From CAZIAK01 sp964537035 (lineage in GTDB: Bacteria > Planctomycetota > B15-G4): a stretch of DNA of 64,000 nt. Under the pieces are notes generated by a model. It saw nothing but the letters and a program-made list of their open reading frames with translations, did not search any database and was not told the origin of the DNA. The DNA lies in assembly GCA_964537035.1 (NCBI GenBank), contig CAZIAK010000023.1, positions 1 through 64,000 of the forward strand, read 5' to 3'. Positions 34,985 through 44,478 of this stretch are shown piece after piece (within the stretch, counting starts at the first letter, position 1; each line of letters opens with the position of its first letter). The position numbers were made by a program, and so were the translations under genes.

Positions 34985-35431
34985 TCAGCCGTCGCCGAGC
35001 TCACCGGCGCGCTCCTCGGCGTCCTCGCCGCCGCCGTTGAAGGCCTCGCCGATGATGCGGTCGGTGACGGAGTCGAGGTGCATCCGCAGCGTGCGCACGA
35101 GCTCTTGGTACTCGGGCCAGAGCACGTCGTTGCAGAAGCTGGGCGCCACCTTCGCCATCACCGTCGTGCGACGCTGGCGTCGGTAGCGGTACGGCTTGAT
35201 GCCGTAGCGTCGCAGCAGAGCCAGGAACAGGCGCCGGGACCAGCTGTCCGGCATGGAGAAGCGAAACTCCTCTGCTTGCTCGACACGTTCGAGCTGCTCG
35301 AGCCGAGCCAGGATGCGCTCGCGCGCGCTGCCCGCCGCGGCCTTCTCGCCGTCGCTGCCGGGCCGGGCGAAGAGCGCCTCGATCTTCTCCAGCCGCTCGA
35401 TCAGGCGGCGTTCTTCGGTGTCCGGCAGCAT
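34985..35431 (-). CDS. Small conserved protein of unknown function
   Basis: 148 residues. A Glu/Arg-rich helical start (coiled-coil-like) precedes a conserved-looking core FRFSMPDSWSRRLFLALLRR followed by YGIKPYRYRRQRRTTVMAKV. Basic residues suggest nucleic-acid contact, which is inference. It starts ten bases after the exonuclease stop on the same strand, so the two form an operon. The start is ATG 35431. Confidence 0.65.
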   Translation of the reverse strand: MLPDTEERRLIERLEKIEALFARPGSDGEKAAAGSARERILARLEQLERVEQAEEFRFSMPDSWSRRLFLALLRRYGIKPYRYRRQRRTTVMAKVAPSFCNDVLWPEYQELVRTLRMHLDSVTDRIIGEAFNGGGEDAEERAGELGDG

Positions 35432-35441
35432 GGGGTCGCGC

Positions 35442-36155
35442 TTAGCTTCGGGTCCAGCCCAGGAAACCGTCGCGCTGCGGCGGGTTCGACATCCACGAGG
35501 TGTCGGGCTCGGGGATCTGCAGCGCCGCGGTCACGGTGGCCCAGCCGTCGGGCAGGGCCAAGCTCGCGGACTTGCCGCGCTTGGACTTCCAGCGCAGCTC
35601 GCGGGCTTGATCGCCGGCGGCAGCCAGCTCGGCCGTGGCGCGCACGTCCTGCACGCAGTAGGCCAGCACCTTCTCGAACTCGCCGTCGGCCCACAGCTGC
35701 GGCGCGTCGGCACCCGAGACGCCGCTGAGCTTGCCATCGAGTCCCATGCCGCTGGCCGCCGTCTGCAATCCAAGGAAGTGCCCCTTCGTACAGACCACAT
35801 GAAACATCATGTCGACGTGGGCCACGGCCAGCGCTGCACAGGCCTCTCGTGCGCCCGACTCTTCGGCCAGGATGTCGAAGTCGAACGACAGGCCGTTCCA
35901 GGTGACCAACGTGTAGCCGTCGTCGACGTGGCGTTGCAGATCGGCGACCAGCGCGGCGGCCTCCTCGCGGGACAGCTGCGGCGCGGGGCTTCCCGCGGCG
36001 GTCACGCCATGCCAGGTGCTGACCTCACCGCTGTCGAGGGCGAAGGCGGCGGCGCAGGCGATGCCGAGCGGACGGTGGGCGTGCAGCTCGGACACGTCGG
36101 GCGGCAGCAGCTTGGCCGTCTCGATGTCGAAGGCGAGGTAGCGGCGCGGGGTCAT
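35442..36155 (-). CDS. DEDD-type 3'-5' exonuclease-like protein
   Basis: 237 residues from ATG 36155. The ribonuclease-H-like exonuclease motifs are present in order: FDIET (Exo I), TWNGLSFDFDIL (Exo II) and YCVQDVRATAEL (Exo III, with Tyr four residues before the Asp). The likely activity is removal of 3' nucleotides from DNA or RNA. The C-terminal end IPEPDTSWMSNPPQR recurs as a remnant at about 33350. No polymerase or helicase domain is attached. It is co-transcribed with the small basic protein at 34985. Confidence 0.8.
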   Translation of the reverse strand: MTPRRYLAFDIETAKLLPPDVSELHAHRPLGIACAAAFALDSGEVSTWHGVTAAGSPAPQLSREEAAALVADLQRHVDDGYTLVTWNGLSFDFDILAEESGAREACAALAVAHVDMMFHVVCTKGHFLGLQTAASGMGLDGKLSGVSGADAPQLWADGEFEKVLAYCVQDVRATAELAAAGDQARELRWKSKRGKSASLALPDGWATVTAALQIPEPDTSWMSNPPQRDGFLGWTRS

Positions 36156-36302
36156 GACAGGGCTGGCTCGCGGCGGGTGGTCGGGTGGCGAGGGCACGGA
36201 GGCGCCGTCGGGTCGTCTACCGTAGCCGGGACAAGCGCCCCATCCAACCCAGGCCTGCGTGGCTGCCAGAGGCGTGATCGAGTCTCCCTGTGCGCCTTGC
36301 CG

Positions 36303-37022
36303 TCACCACCACGGCGAGAGCACGAGCTTCAAGCCCAACGCCCCGAGCACCAGCTGAAAGCCCTTCTGGAAGCCGCCTTCGGACATCCGTCCCAGGAGGC
36401 TGGTGCCGATGCGCGTGCCGATGATCACGGCGGCGATGAGGGGCACGATGGTCGTGACGTGGGCGCCGTAGTTGAAGCCGATGTCGAGAAAAACGGGCAC
36501 TTTCAGCAGGTGGCCGAAGGTCTGGATCGCCGCCTTCGTGGCCACGATCTGCTTGCGCTCCAAGTTGCCGCCGAGGAAGAACGCGGCCAGGTAGGGCCCT
36601 GCGGCACCGATGGCGATGGTCAGGAAGCCGCCGCCCACGCCCGCAGGGATGAGCACCCACAGGGGCACGGTGAGGTGTTTGGGCTTGAGCCGTTTCCAGG
36701 CCAGCGAGATCAGGATGAAGGCGCCGATGGCGGGCTTGAACCAGGGCAGGTCTGCGCCTTGGTAGAGCTGTCGACCGATCAACGCGCCGAGCACCATGGT
36801 GGGGCAGAAGCGAGCCACCATGGGCCAGTAGATGTGCTCGCGCAGGGTCAGCGCCCGGCTGCCGTTGCTGGTGAACTGCACCAGTCCATGAATGGGGACG
36901 ACGGCGCCTGGCGCCAGCATCATGGTCATCACGGCGATCAGGAATGCGCCGCCGCCCATGCCCACGGCGCCGGAGATGGCCGAGCCGATCAGCGCGGCGA
37001 GGGTGAGCAGGGCGATGTTCAT
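36303..37022 (-). CDS. Sulfite exporter TauE/SafE family permease
   Basis: 239 residues with seven or eight hydrophobic helices. The two Gly-rich half-motifs of the family are present: GSAISGAVGMGGGAFLIAVM near residue 12 and VGGGFLTIAIGAAGPYLAAF near residue 129. Members export small sulfur compounds or organic anions. ATG 37022 is the start. It lies 15 bases downstream of the ligase-like gene and is probably co-transcribed with it. The substrate cannot be told from sequence. Confidence 0.88.
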   Translation of the reverse strand: MNIALLTLAALIGSAISGAVGMGGGAFLIAVMTMMLAPGAVVPIHGLVQFTSNGSRALTLREHIYWPMVARFCPTMVLGALIGRQLYQGADLPWFKPAIGAFILISLAWKRLKPKHLTVPLWVLIPAGVGGGFLTIAIGAAGPYLAAFFLGGNLERKQIVATKAAIQTFGHLLKVPVFLDIGFNYGAHVTTIVPLIAAVIIGTRIGTSLLGRMSEGGFQKGFQLVLGALGLKLVLSPWW

Positions 37023-37037
37023 GGGCTCGCTCCGGTC

Positions 37038-39801
37038 TCAGGCCGTGCCGTCGATCGGTCGCTCAGCGCTGTGTGCGGGAGCAGGGCGCGCAGCCTCGCA
37101 CTTCGGCGCTGTTGAGTCAGTCGGCCGCTCACCCCGCGCCATGCCCACCCGGGCGATGTGGGCCAGGGCTTCGGGGGGGCTCCAGCCAAACGTGTCGAGC
37201 ACCTGGGTGTAGAAGACCGTGGCTTCGGTCATGGCGCAGAGGGTGTTGACCTCGATGATCAGCAGCTCATCGTTCTGGCGATCGTAGAAGCCGTCGATGC
37301 GCGCGAAGCCGGCGAGCCCGAGTGAGCGGGCCAGGTTGGCGATCCGCCGACGCAGCGACTGCACCACACCCTTGTCTACGAACTCCGAGAGCAGCAGGTT
37401 CGTCCCCGTGCCCTGCTGAAACTTCTCTTCGAGGGAGAGCTCGCTGTCCGCTGCCATGGACAACGTGGGTGTGGTGGCGACGAGCTGACCGTTCAGCTCT
37501 TCGATCACGCCGCAGGTGAGTTCGACGAAGCGGGTCGAATCGAACCAGCGCTTCAATGTGTCACGGTTGTCGTCGCTCAGGGCGNNNNNNNNNNNNNNNN
37601 NNNNNNNNNNNNNNNNNNNNNNNNNNNNNNNNNNNNNNNNNNNNNNNNNNNNNNNNNNNNNNNNNNNNNNNNNNNNNNNNNNNNGCGCCGCGCCCATCGT
37701 CGGTGGGCTCTTCGCTTTCGGGCATGGTGCCGATCAGCGCCTGCTCGACGATCCACCAGTGGGGCGGGGGGACGGGCAGCTTGATCTCTCGTGAATCGGG
37801 CCCGAAGCTCCCCGGCTCGATGCGATCGGCCAGGGCCACCACCGCCTTGACGAACAGGGCCATGTCGCGTCCGCTGCGCAACAGCTTGACGCCGGTGGAG
37901 CAGCCGTCTGCCCGTGGCTTGATCACCAGCGCGGTGGCGTCGAGCGACCTGCAGAAGGCTGCGAAGGCCGTGTCCCACTGTTGCTCGTCAACGCAGCCCG
38001 ATCCGAGGCGGGCCAGGTCGCTGCGGTCCCAGAGCATGTGGCGGGGCGCGCTCAGGCCGGGGATGTCCAGGGTGCCCACGCGCTCGAGCAGCTCCCACTT
38101 GTCTGCGCAGAGTCGCGAGGCCGTGGGGCCGCTGCCGTTGTAGGGCACGCCGCACTGCTCAAGGGCCGCCTGAATCGACCCGTCTTCGCCCACGCCACCG
38201 TGGAGCGTGCTGAAGACCACGTCTGCGGCTGCCACCGCCTGGGCCAGCTCTTGGGTGGGGCCCACGGCGAGATGGCGTGTGGGGTCGTCGCATAGTCCTG
38301 GCAGTCCGGGGGCGACGCGTTGCGCCTCGGCGGCCAGGGTCTCGTGGCCGGCCTGATCGGCGATGAGCTGCTCGATCTCCTCGACGTCGTGGTGCAGCGC
38401 CTGAAACAAGCCGACCTCGGTGAAGCGCTGCGCCCTGTCCATGAAGACGAAACGCACGTCGAAGCCCTGGGACGACAGGCACAGCCCGGCGAAGATCCCC
38501 GATTGACGGGACACCTGTCGCTCGCTGGTGGCGCCGCCGAAGAGCAGGTGCAGCCGCGGCTTGTCGTGGCCCGGTGTTCGCTGGCTGGAGGGCGTGCCGC
38601 TGCCAGCTCGGCGGTGCGCGGTGGCTGCGGGCCGCTCGCTCAGCCGCCGTCCACAGGCCAGCTGGATCAGGTAGGCCACGATGTCTGCGTGGGACGCGCC
38701 CACCATGGCGGTCTGCAGGAACACGAAGCTGGAGAAGCCCATGCCGCTGATGCCGTTGACGTCGGTGACGTAGACCTCGTCGCCCACCACGAAGCCGTCG
38801 ACACGAGCCATGTGGCCCATGCCCAGCGCGGTGTAGGCAGCGCAGGACGCCTCCCGCACAGCCTCTCTCATGGACGTCGCGCGCATGGGAGTGTGCAGCC
38901 GCGCGCCTTCGCCCTGCAGATACTTGGCCCGGGTGTCGTAGACCACCGCCTGCTTTTCGATCTCGGTGGGAGCCAGGGCCTGGGGGCGACCGCTCTCGTC
39001 GTCGAGCACCAGCAGCGAGAACTCGGTGCCGTCGAGGAACTCTTCGACCAAGGCGTGGTCGTCGTGCTCGAGGGCCGACGCGATGGCGTCGCGCAGCGCG
39101 CGTTGATCGGGTTTGATCAACGACACACCCAACGACGAACCTGATCCCCGGGGCTTGACCACCAGTGTTTCGGTCGCCTTGTGGCCAGGGGCGCTGACCG
39201 CCAGTGTCTCGGTCGCCTTGTGGCCAGGGGTGTCGGCCGGCAGTGATTCGGTCGCCTTGTCGTCAGCTCCCAGGTCAAGCGCCCGCAGCGCCCGGTCGCA
39301 GGCCCCGCTCTCGTCGCTCTGCCACTCGACGTGGGAGATGACCACGTGGGCTGGCACGGGCAGGCCGATCTGGACCAGCCGCTCGTACGTGGCGCCCTTG
39401 TCGAAGCTGGCCGCCAGGGCCTGGGGCCCGCTGAACAGGTAGGGGACGCCGAGCTTTTCGAGTCGCTGGGCGAAGGCGCCGTCCTCCCCCGGCCGTCCAT
39501 GAATGATGGGCACCACCAGCTCGGCGCTGGCCAGCACCTCGTCGAAGACCGACTCGCTCAGCCGGTCGTCGTCACCGAGGGCGATCTCGAAGTCGGCGCA
39601 GGTGTTGGTGTAGTAGAAGCGCTCGGGCAGGATCACGCCCCGGCCCTGGGGGTCGAGAAAGATCACGGTGAGCGAGACGTCGGCCCGCCCGGCCAAGGTG
39701 GTGATCCAGGGTTTGATCGACCCGGCGGAGATGTCCCGCTCACCGCTCGCGCCGCCGAAGACGAGGCAGCAGCGCAGCGGGGCGTCTGCTGTTGTGTCCA
39801 C
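37038..39801 (-). CDS. Tandem D-alanine--D-alanine ligase-like protein (interrupted by assembly gap)
   Basis: Two complete ligase-like units in one frame. Unit 1 begins LVFGGASGERDIS, then has IHGRPGEDG, VVKPRGSGSSLGVSL and VDGFVVGDEVYVTDVNGISG. Unit 2 begins LLFGGATSERQVS, then STLHGGVGEDGSIQAALEQ and VIKPRADGCSTGVKL, and after the gap RIDGFYD followed by LLIIEVNTLCAMTEATVFY. The 100-N gap at 37585-37684 falls inside unit 2, and the frame on its two sides differs, so its true length is not 100. The start is GTG 39801 with GGAG ten bases upstream. A 13-residue tandem repeat lies in unit 1. Substrates may differ from D-Ala-D-Ala; the normal ligase is a single unit of about 310 residues. Confidence 0.85.
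37585..37684. other. Assembly gap (100 N)
   Basis: Placeholder gap inside the second unit of the tandem ligase gene. The flanking frames do not match across 100 bases. Confidence 0.98.
39162..39260 (-). repeat. 39-base in-frame tandem repeat in the ligase gene
   Basis: Two full units and one partial unit of 39 bases encode KATETLAVSAPGH-type segments immediately before the first ATP-grasp lysine motif VVKPRG. The unit length keeps the frame, so copy number can change without breaking the gene. Confidence 0.85.
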
Positions 39802-40171
39802 GGGGCAGGGTCTCCAAGGTGCGTCGGCCCGGGTGCGTCGGCCCGGGTGTCGGGCATGAGGTCAGGCGGTGAGGCGACACTGACAAGGGTGTGCGCTGTC
39901 GGCGGCGGTGGCCGCGGGTCTGCGCGGCCGGCGCCATCCTACTGCGGGGGCGGGGTCAGTACAGGCACCGCTTGGCAGGATGTTGGCCAGGGGCTGCCTG
40001 CGGCCGATGGCTCTCGGGCCCGCGGGTTCAGCGGCTTGGTCTGCACCATGCTCCGGGCTAGTCTGGGCTCGCTGTCGAGGATCGCGCTGTGGCTCATGTG
40101 TTCTGCGGTGCGGGGTCGATGTGCACCACCGGCGGGGCGTTCTCCTCGCCCCGTTCTTCTGGAGCCCACTC
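39802..40171. other. Divergent intergenic region
   Basis: 370 bases between the ligase-like gene (leftward) and the SGNH hydrolase gene (rightward). It holds a 14-base direct repeat (GTGCGTCGGCCCGG, twice, about 39819-39847) beside the ligase start. Promoters for both genes are expected here, but I cannot place convincing -35/-10 pairs. No supported gene. Confidence 0.55.
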
Positions 40172-41347
40172 ATGACGAGTCCGCCAGCCGCACCTCGGCG
40201 CACACGTCCTCGCCGCAATCGCCTGCTGACCTTCGCCATGCTGGTGCTCGTGCCCTTGGCCGGGGCCTTCGCTGCGGGCGAATACTGGGTGCGCTCCCAC
40301 AAGGATGACATCGACCTGGCGGCCATGACCGGCGCGTCCATGGGCGACAACCCCATGGCTCCCTGGGCGGTGGTGGACGCCTTTGGCGCCTATCGCGGGC
40401 GCCCGAGCTTCTCCAAGCCAGCCCTGGGCAAGTCGATCAACAGCGAAGGCTTCATGGCCACACCCGAGCTGACCCTGGCCAAGCCCGAGGGCACGTTGCG
40501 GGTGGCCTTTCTCGGCGGCTCGTCCACGGCGGGGCAGGGTGGCGACGAGGCCGACCTGGCCGACAAGGACACCTGGCCCTGGCACGTGGTCGAGGCCCTG
40601 CGCGCCGCCCACCCGGGGCAGTCCATCGAGTTCATGAACGCGGCGCTGGGGGGCTACTCGACGTTCGAATCCATGGGACGGCTCTGGGCCCGTGTGCGCT
40701 TCTACAAGCCGGACGTGCTGGTGCTCAACCACGGTTGGAACGAGCTCTACTACTGGAAAGCCAAGCACATGGATGAGCCGACCAACTGGCGGCGGCTCGA
40801 CGACGGGGGCTGGTCGCTGAACCGCTACCAGGCCAAGAACCCCATCGTCAGCCCCTGGCCCATCGACGGTCTGATCGGTTGGTCCCAGCTGCTGGTGCGG
40901 ATTCGGCTGAAGCTCTCACCTCGCGTCACTGGCGAGGCAGGTGGGGGCGACGACGGGGCCTTGGCCGATCATTACGACCCTCGCGGCGCGGACGTGTGGC
41001 GTGAGCACCTGCAGCTCATCGCCTTCACCGCCGAGCTCATGGGGGCGGAGCTGTTCGTCACCAAGCAGTCGACGCTGATCGTCCCCGACCTGCCCGAAGA
41101 GCTGCGCGAGCGGTGCCAGTACAGTCACCACGGATTCGATCACGACGCCCATGTGCAGGCCTTCGAGCATCTGTATCGCGTGGTCGACGAGCTCTTTCCA
41201 GCAGAGCGCATCATCGACCTGACGCCGCTGTCCGGGCGCGGTGATCTGTTCGTGGATCATGTGCATCCGAATCCGCTGGGGGCTGAGGCGATCGCTGAGA
41301 TCGTGGGGGACGCTTTGCTGGAACGGTCGGCTGTGTTTGGGCGTTAG
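40172..41347 (+). CDS. Membrane-anchored SGNH/GDSL-type hydrolase
   Basis: 391 residues. One helix near the start (LLTFAMLVLVPLAGAFAAGE) anchors or exports it. SGNH blocks: AFLGGSSTAG with the nucleophile Ser, MNAALGGYST with the oxyanion Gly, LVLNHGWNE with Asn replaced by His-Gly-Trp-Asn, and DHVHPNPLGAEAIAE with catalytic Asp and His. Such proteins remove acyl groups from sugars or lipids at the envelope. ATG 40172 is set by GGAG eight bases upstream. The inverted repeat (copy 2) follows the stop by 25 bases. Confidence 0.85.
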   Translation: MTSPPAAPRRTRPRRNRLLTFAMLVLVPLAGAFAAGEYWVRSHKDDIDLAAMTGASMGDNPMAPWAVVDAFGAYRGRPSFSKPALGKSINSEGFMATPELTLAKPEGTLRVAFLGGSSTAGQGGDEADLADKDTWPWHVVEALRAAHPGQSIEFMNAALGGYSTFESMGRLWARVRFYKPDVLVLNHGWNELYYWKAKHMDEPTNWRRLDDGGWSLNRYQAKNPIVSPWPIDGLIGWSQLLVRIRLKLSPRVTGEAGGGDDGALADHYDPRGADVWREHLQLIAFTAELMGAELFVTKQSTLIVPDLPEELRERCQYSHHGFDHDAHVQAFEHLYRVVDELFPAERIIDLTPLSGRGDLFVDHVHPNPLGAEAIAEIVGDALLERSAVFGR

Positions 41348-41372
41348 GGGCACCGCTTGGTGGTGGTGCGCC

Positions 41373-41473
41373 GGGCGGCCCTGTCTTTCACCAGGGGGGC
41401 CGTTTCGCTCAGACAGGGTCGGCTTCGCCTCCACACTCGCTTCAGACCCCCCTGGTGAAAGACAGGGCCGCCC
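41373..41473. repeat. Long inverted repeat, copy 2
   Basis: Perfect 27-base arms (41373-41399 and 41447-41473) flank a 47-base loop. It matches copy 1 at 3467-3571 with paired differences: each base change or deletion in the left arm is matched in the right arm, so pairing is kept. The downstream CTCGCCGGTGGAG is shared as well. It lies between convergent genes. Confidence 0.9.
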
Positions 41474-41574
41474 TCGCCGGTGGAGCGGGGAGCCTACGGG
41501 GCACGGAGGCCTCCCGGGCCAGGGCATGGTGGGGTTCTTTTCTTGGGGCCTGAGATCCGTTGGGGTTCAGGTTT

Positions 41575-42612
41575 CTAGTGGAGCGTTGGCCAGTGGGGGG
41601 CTTGGACGGCTTTGATCTGGTGGGCCAGGGCTTGGACTCTGTCGGTGACCTGGCCTTCGCAGTGGGCATCGGGGCTGTTGGGGGCGCTGGTGGCTGTGAT
41701 GGCGGCGCGTACGCCGGCGACCACTCCGGCGGGGTCGTAGCCTCCTTCCAGGACGCTGAGCAGGCGCCCGGGGCAGCAGGTGTCGGCCCACTTGCGGAAG
41801 AGCGCGAAGAGGGCGGCGTAACCCGTGGCGGTGATGGCCATCCCGCCCAGGGGGTCGTTGTGCCAGGTGTCGAAGCCGGCGGAGATGATGATCAGGTCGG
41901 GGTTGTAGGTCAGCAGGATGGGCTCGACCACGGCGCGGTAGACGTGCAAGAAGTCGACGTCGCCGATGCCTGCGGGGAGGGGCAGGTTCAGGGTGTGGCC
42001 TGCGCCGGCGCCGTGTCCCACTTCGTTGTGTGCGCCGGTTCCCGGGTAGAACGGAAAGCGATGGGACGAGACGTAGAGCACGTCGTCCCGATCCCAGAAG
42101 GCGTGTTGTGTGCCGTTGCCGTGGTGGACGTCCGGGTCGATGATGGCCACGCGTTGGCAGCCGAGCTGGTCCAGGGCGTGCTGCGCTGCCACGGCCACGT
42201 TGTTGAACAGGCAGAAGCCCATGGCCCGGTCGGGCTCGGCGTGGTGTCCGGGGGGGCGCACCAGGGCCACGGCGCCGGTGTGTTCGCCTGAGACCACCGC
42301 TTCGGCGGCCCGACAGGCGGCTCCCGCGGCGAGCTGGGCCACTTGCCACGACACGGGACAGGTGCAGGTATCCGGGTCGAGCTGAACAGCGAGCAGCCCT
42401 TCGGTGGCCTCGACCCGGGCGATGTGCTGGCTGTCGTGCACCGCCAGGAGCTGGGCTCGCTCGATCAAGGGCGGCGCCGCAGTGACCGTCCCGGCGAGCG
42501 GTTGCTGGTCGAGGGACGCGTGCAGCGCCGCCAAACGCAGCCGATTCTCCGGATGCCCCGGCCCGGCGTCGTGGTCGAGAAAGCGGTCGTCGCGGAGGAT
42601 CAGGGTGGTCAT
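41575..42612 (-). CDS. Histone-deacetylase-family amidohydrolase
   Basis: 345 residues. Zinc hydrolase of the deacetylase superfamily; bacterial members act on acetylated polyamines, acetoin-related substrates or proteins. Diagnostic blocks: RPPGHHAEPDRAMGFCLFNN (tandem His charge relay), IIDPDVHHGNGTQHAFW (zinc Asp and His), ISAGFDTWHNDPLGGM (second zinc Asp) and LLSVLEGGYD. The start ATG 42612 begins MTTLILRDDRFLDHDAGPGH, with the usual HPENRLRL. Cytoplasmic. It is divergent from the trypsin-like protease gene. Confidence 0.93.
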   Translation of the reverse strand: MTTLILRDDRFLDHDAGPGHPENRLRLAALHASLDQQPLAGTVTAAPPLIERAQLLAVHDSQHIARVEATEGLLAVQLDPDTCTCPVSWQVAQLAAGAACRAAEAVVSGEHTGAVALVRPPGHHAEPDRAMGFCLFNNVAVAAQHALDQLGCQRVAIIDPDVHHGNGTQHAFWDRDDVLYVSSHRFPFYPGTGAHNEVGHGAGAGHTLNLPLPAGIGDVDFLHVYRAVVEPILLTYNPDLIIISAGFDTWHNDPLGGMAITATGYAALFALFRKWADTCCPGRLLSVLEGGYDPAGVVAGVRAAITATSAPNSPDAHCEGQVTDRVQALAHQIKAVQAPHWPTLH

Positions 42613-42788
42613 GGGGCCACGATAGCAGCGGTGGAGGGCCGGGCCAGGGTCCTCCCGGGCTGGCCTGGACACCCAACGATCACCATTCGGTGGTAGGTTT
42701 GAGCGCAGCCTGAACTCTCTGCGCCCCGGCCAGCACGTCCCGAAACCGCGCTGGCCGCCAGCAACCCCTCTCTCTCCCGAGGTGTGCC

Positions 42789-44306
42789 GTGAACCGCACC
42801 ATGCTCTCTCGTACCGTCGCCGGCCTGGCTGTCTCCCTCTCGCTCTGCGCTCCCCTGTCAGCCCAGTTCGACGACTCACCCCTGGTGACTGTCGACTACG
42901 TGCACGACTCCGGCGCCGCCGCACACGCCGGCGAGGGCATGGAGGTGGTGCTGTCCTATCCCGTCATCTACGAAGGGGCGTTGTCGCTGCGCCTGCACTT
43001 CGAGGACGTTCAGCTGGCTGGCCACGTCTTCGACGGCAGCGGCTCGCTGCTGCGCATGACCTCGCTCCGTGACGGCGCCGTGCAGACCCTGAACGCCGTG
43101 CAGCTGGAGCAGTGGAGCCACACGTCGGCCTACTTCAACGGCTCGGCCGTGCAGGTCGATGTGCTGGCCTGGCCGAACACCGGCGTGAACCGGGTGCGCA
43201 TCGCCTCCCTCGAAGTGGGCGTGCCGCTGTACGCCCCCGAGAGTCAGTGCGGGCCCACGGACGATCGGGTGCCCAGCAACGACCCACGGGTCGCCCGGCT
43301 CATGCCTTCCGCCTGCACGGCCTGGATGATCAACGACTGCGCCAAGTGCTTCTTGTCCGCGGGACACTGTGGCAACAACACGTCGGTGCAGTTCAACGTG
43401 CCCTTCTCCACGAGCGGCGGCGGCCTGGTGTTTCCCGGGCCCGAAGATCAGTACTCCATCGACACCAGCTCTCGTCAGAGCAGCACGGGATTCGGCAACG
43501 ACTGGCAGTACTTCGGCATCTTCGCCAACACGACCACGGGCCTGACCGCCTTCGAAACCCAGGGCGACGCCTTCGATCTGGCGTCCCCGCCACCCACCAG
43601 CGGCAACACCATTCGCATCACCGGTCACGGCACGGACAGCACGCCAAACCTCACCTACAACCAGAAGCAGCAGACACACTCGGGCCCGTTCACCTCGAAC
43701 GGCACGCCCCTGCAGTACAAGGTCGACACCACCGGCGGCAACTCGGGCTCGCCTGTCATCTGGGAAGAGGGCAACGTGGCCATCGGCGTGCACACCAACG
43801 CGGGTTGCAGCACCAGCGGCAGCGGCTCCAACTCGGGCACCAACATCAACGTGGGCTCGTTGCAGCTGGCCCTGGCCAACCCCATCGGTGTGTGCGCGGC
43901 GGGCGGCTTCGGTGGCCCCTTCACGAACCTGGGCAACAGCCTGAGCCAGTTCCTGTACCCCGCTCCGATCCTCACGGCCTGCGGCTCGCTCGAAGCCAAC
44001 AGCCAGCTGGAGCTCATGGCAGAGATGCCCAACCTGCTCAACACGGTGTCCACGGCCTTCTTGGTCGTGGGCTTCAACCAGATCAACGCGCCCTTCAAGG
44101 GTGGCGTGCTGGTGCCCAGCCCGGACATCGTGCTGACCTTCCCGCTGGACACGAGCACCACCAACTCGGACATCAACCTGGTCGAGACCTGGCCCGCAGG
44201 CATACCCAGCAACACCACGACCTACGTGCAGTGGTGGGTGATCTACAACTCGCTCTTCTTCTCGGGGACCCTGGCCTCGAACGGCCTGGGCATGACGGCC
44301 CCCTGA
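42789..44306 (+). CDS. Exported trypsin-like serine protease with GGVLVPSPD tail
   Basis: 505 residues. The signal peptide (LAVSLSLCAPLSAQ) follows a GTG start; ATG at 42801 is an alternative. The S1 protease core has His in LSAGHCG and Ser in TTGGNSGSPVIW; the Asp is probably in the DWQYFGIF region. A beta domain precedes it (about 30-150). The tail from about residue 370 begins FTNLGNSLSQF, contains FKGGVLVPSPD and ends NGLGMTAP. Its probable location is outside the cell or on the surface. Confidence 0.87.
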   Translation: MNRTMLSRTVAGLAVSLSLCAPLSAQFDDSPLVTVDYVHDSGAAAHAGEGMEVVLSYPVIYEGALSLRLHFEDVQLAGHVFDGSGSLLRMTSLRDGAVQTLNAVQLEQWSHTSAYFNGSAVQVDVLAWPNTGVNRVRIASLEVGVPLYAPESQCGPTDDRVPSNDPRVARLMPSACTAWMINDCAKCFLSAGHCGNNTSVQFNVPFSTSGGGLVFPGPEDQYSIDTSSRQSSTGFGNDWQYFGIFANTTTGLTAFETQGDAFDLASPPPTSGNTIRITGHGTDSTPNLTYNQKQQTHSGPFTSNGTPLQYKVDTTGGNSGSPVIWEEGNVAIGVHTNAGCSTSGSGSNSGTNINVGSLQLALANPIGVCAAGGFGGPFTNLGNSLSQFLYPAPILTACGSLEANSQLELMAEMPNLLNTVSTAFLVVGFNQINAPFKGGVLVPSPDIVLTFPLDTSTTNSDINLVETWPAGIPSNTTTYVQWWVIYNSLFFSGTLASNGLGMTAP

Positions 44307-44478
44307 TGGGCTAGGTATGGGCCCGGGATGAGCGCTGGCCGGGCTGAGCCTGGGCTAGAGTCGGGCTGAAGAATGGCCTGACAGGCGGCCCGAGAGATGT
44401 CCCCAAACCCAGCGCCTTCGGCGGCCAGGCTCGGCTGAGTCTGGCCGCCGTTGTTGCCTTGGTCAGCCATCGCCCCTC

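Noticed and set aside
44307..44478. Possible small RNA or hairpins after the trypsin-like gene
   Set aside because: Only scattered short GC-rich inversions; no stem strong or regular enough to support a feature.
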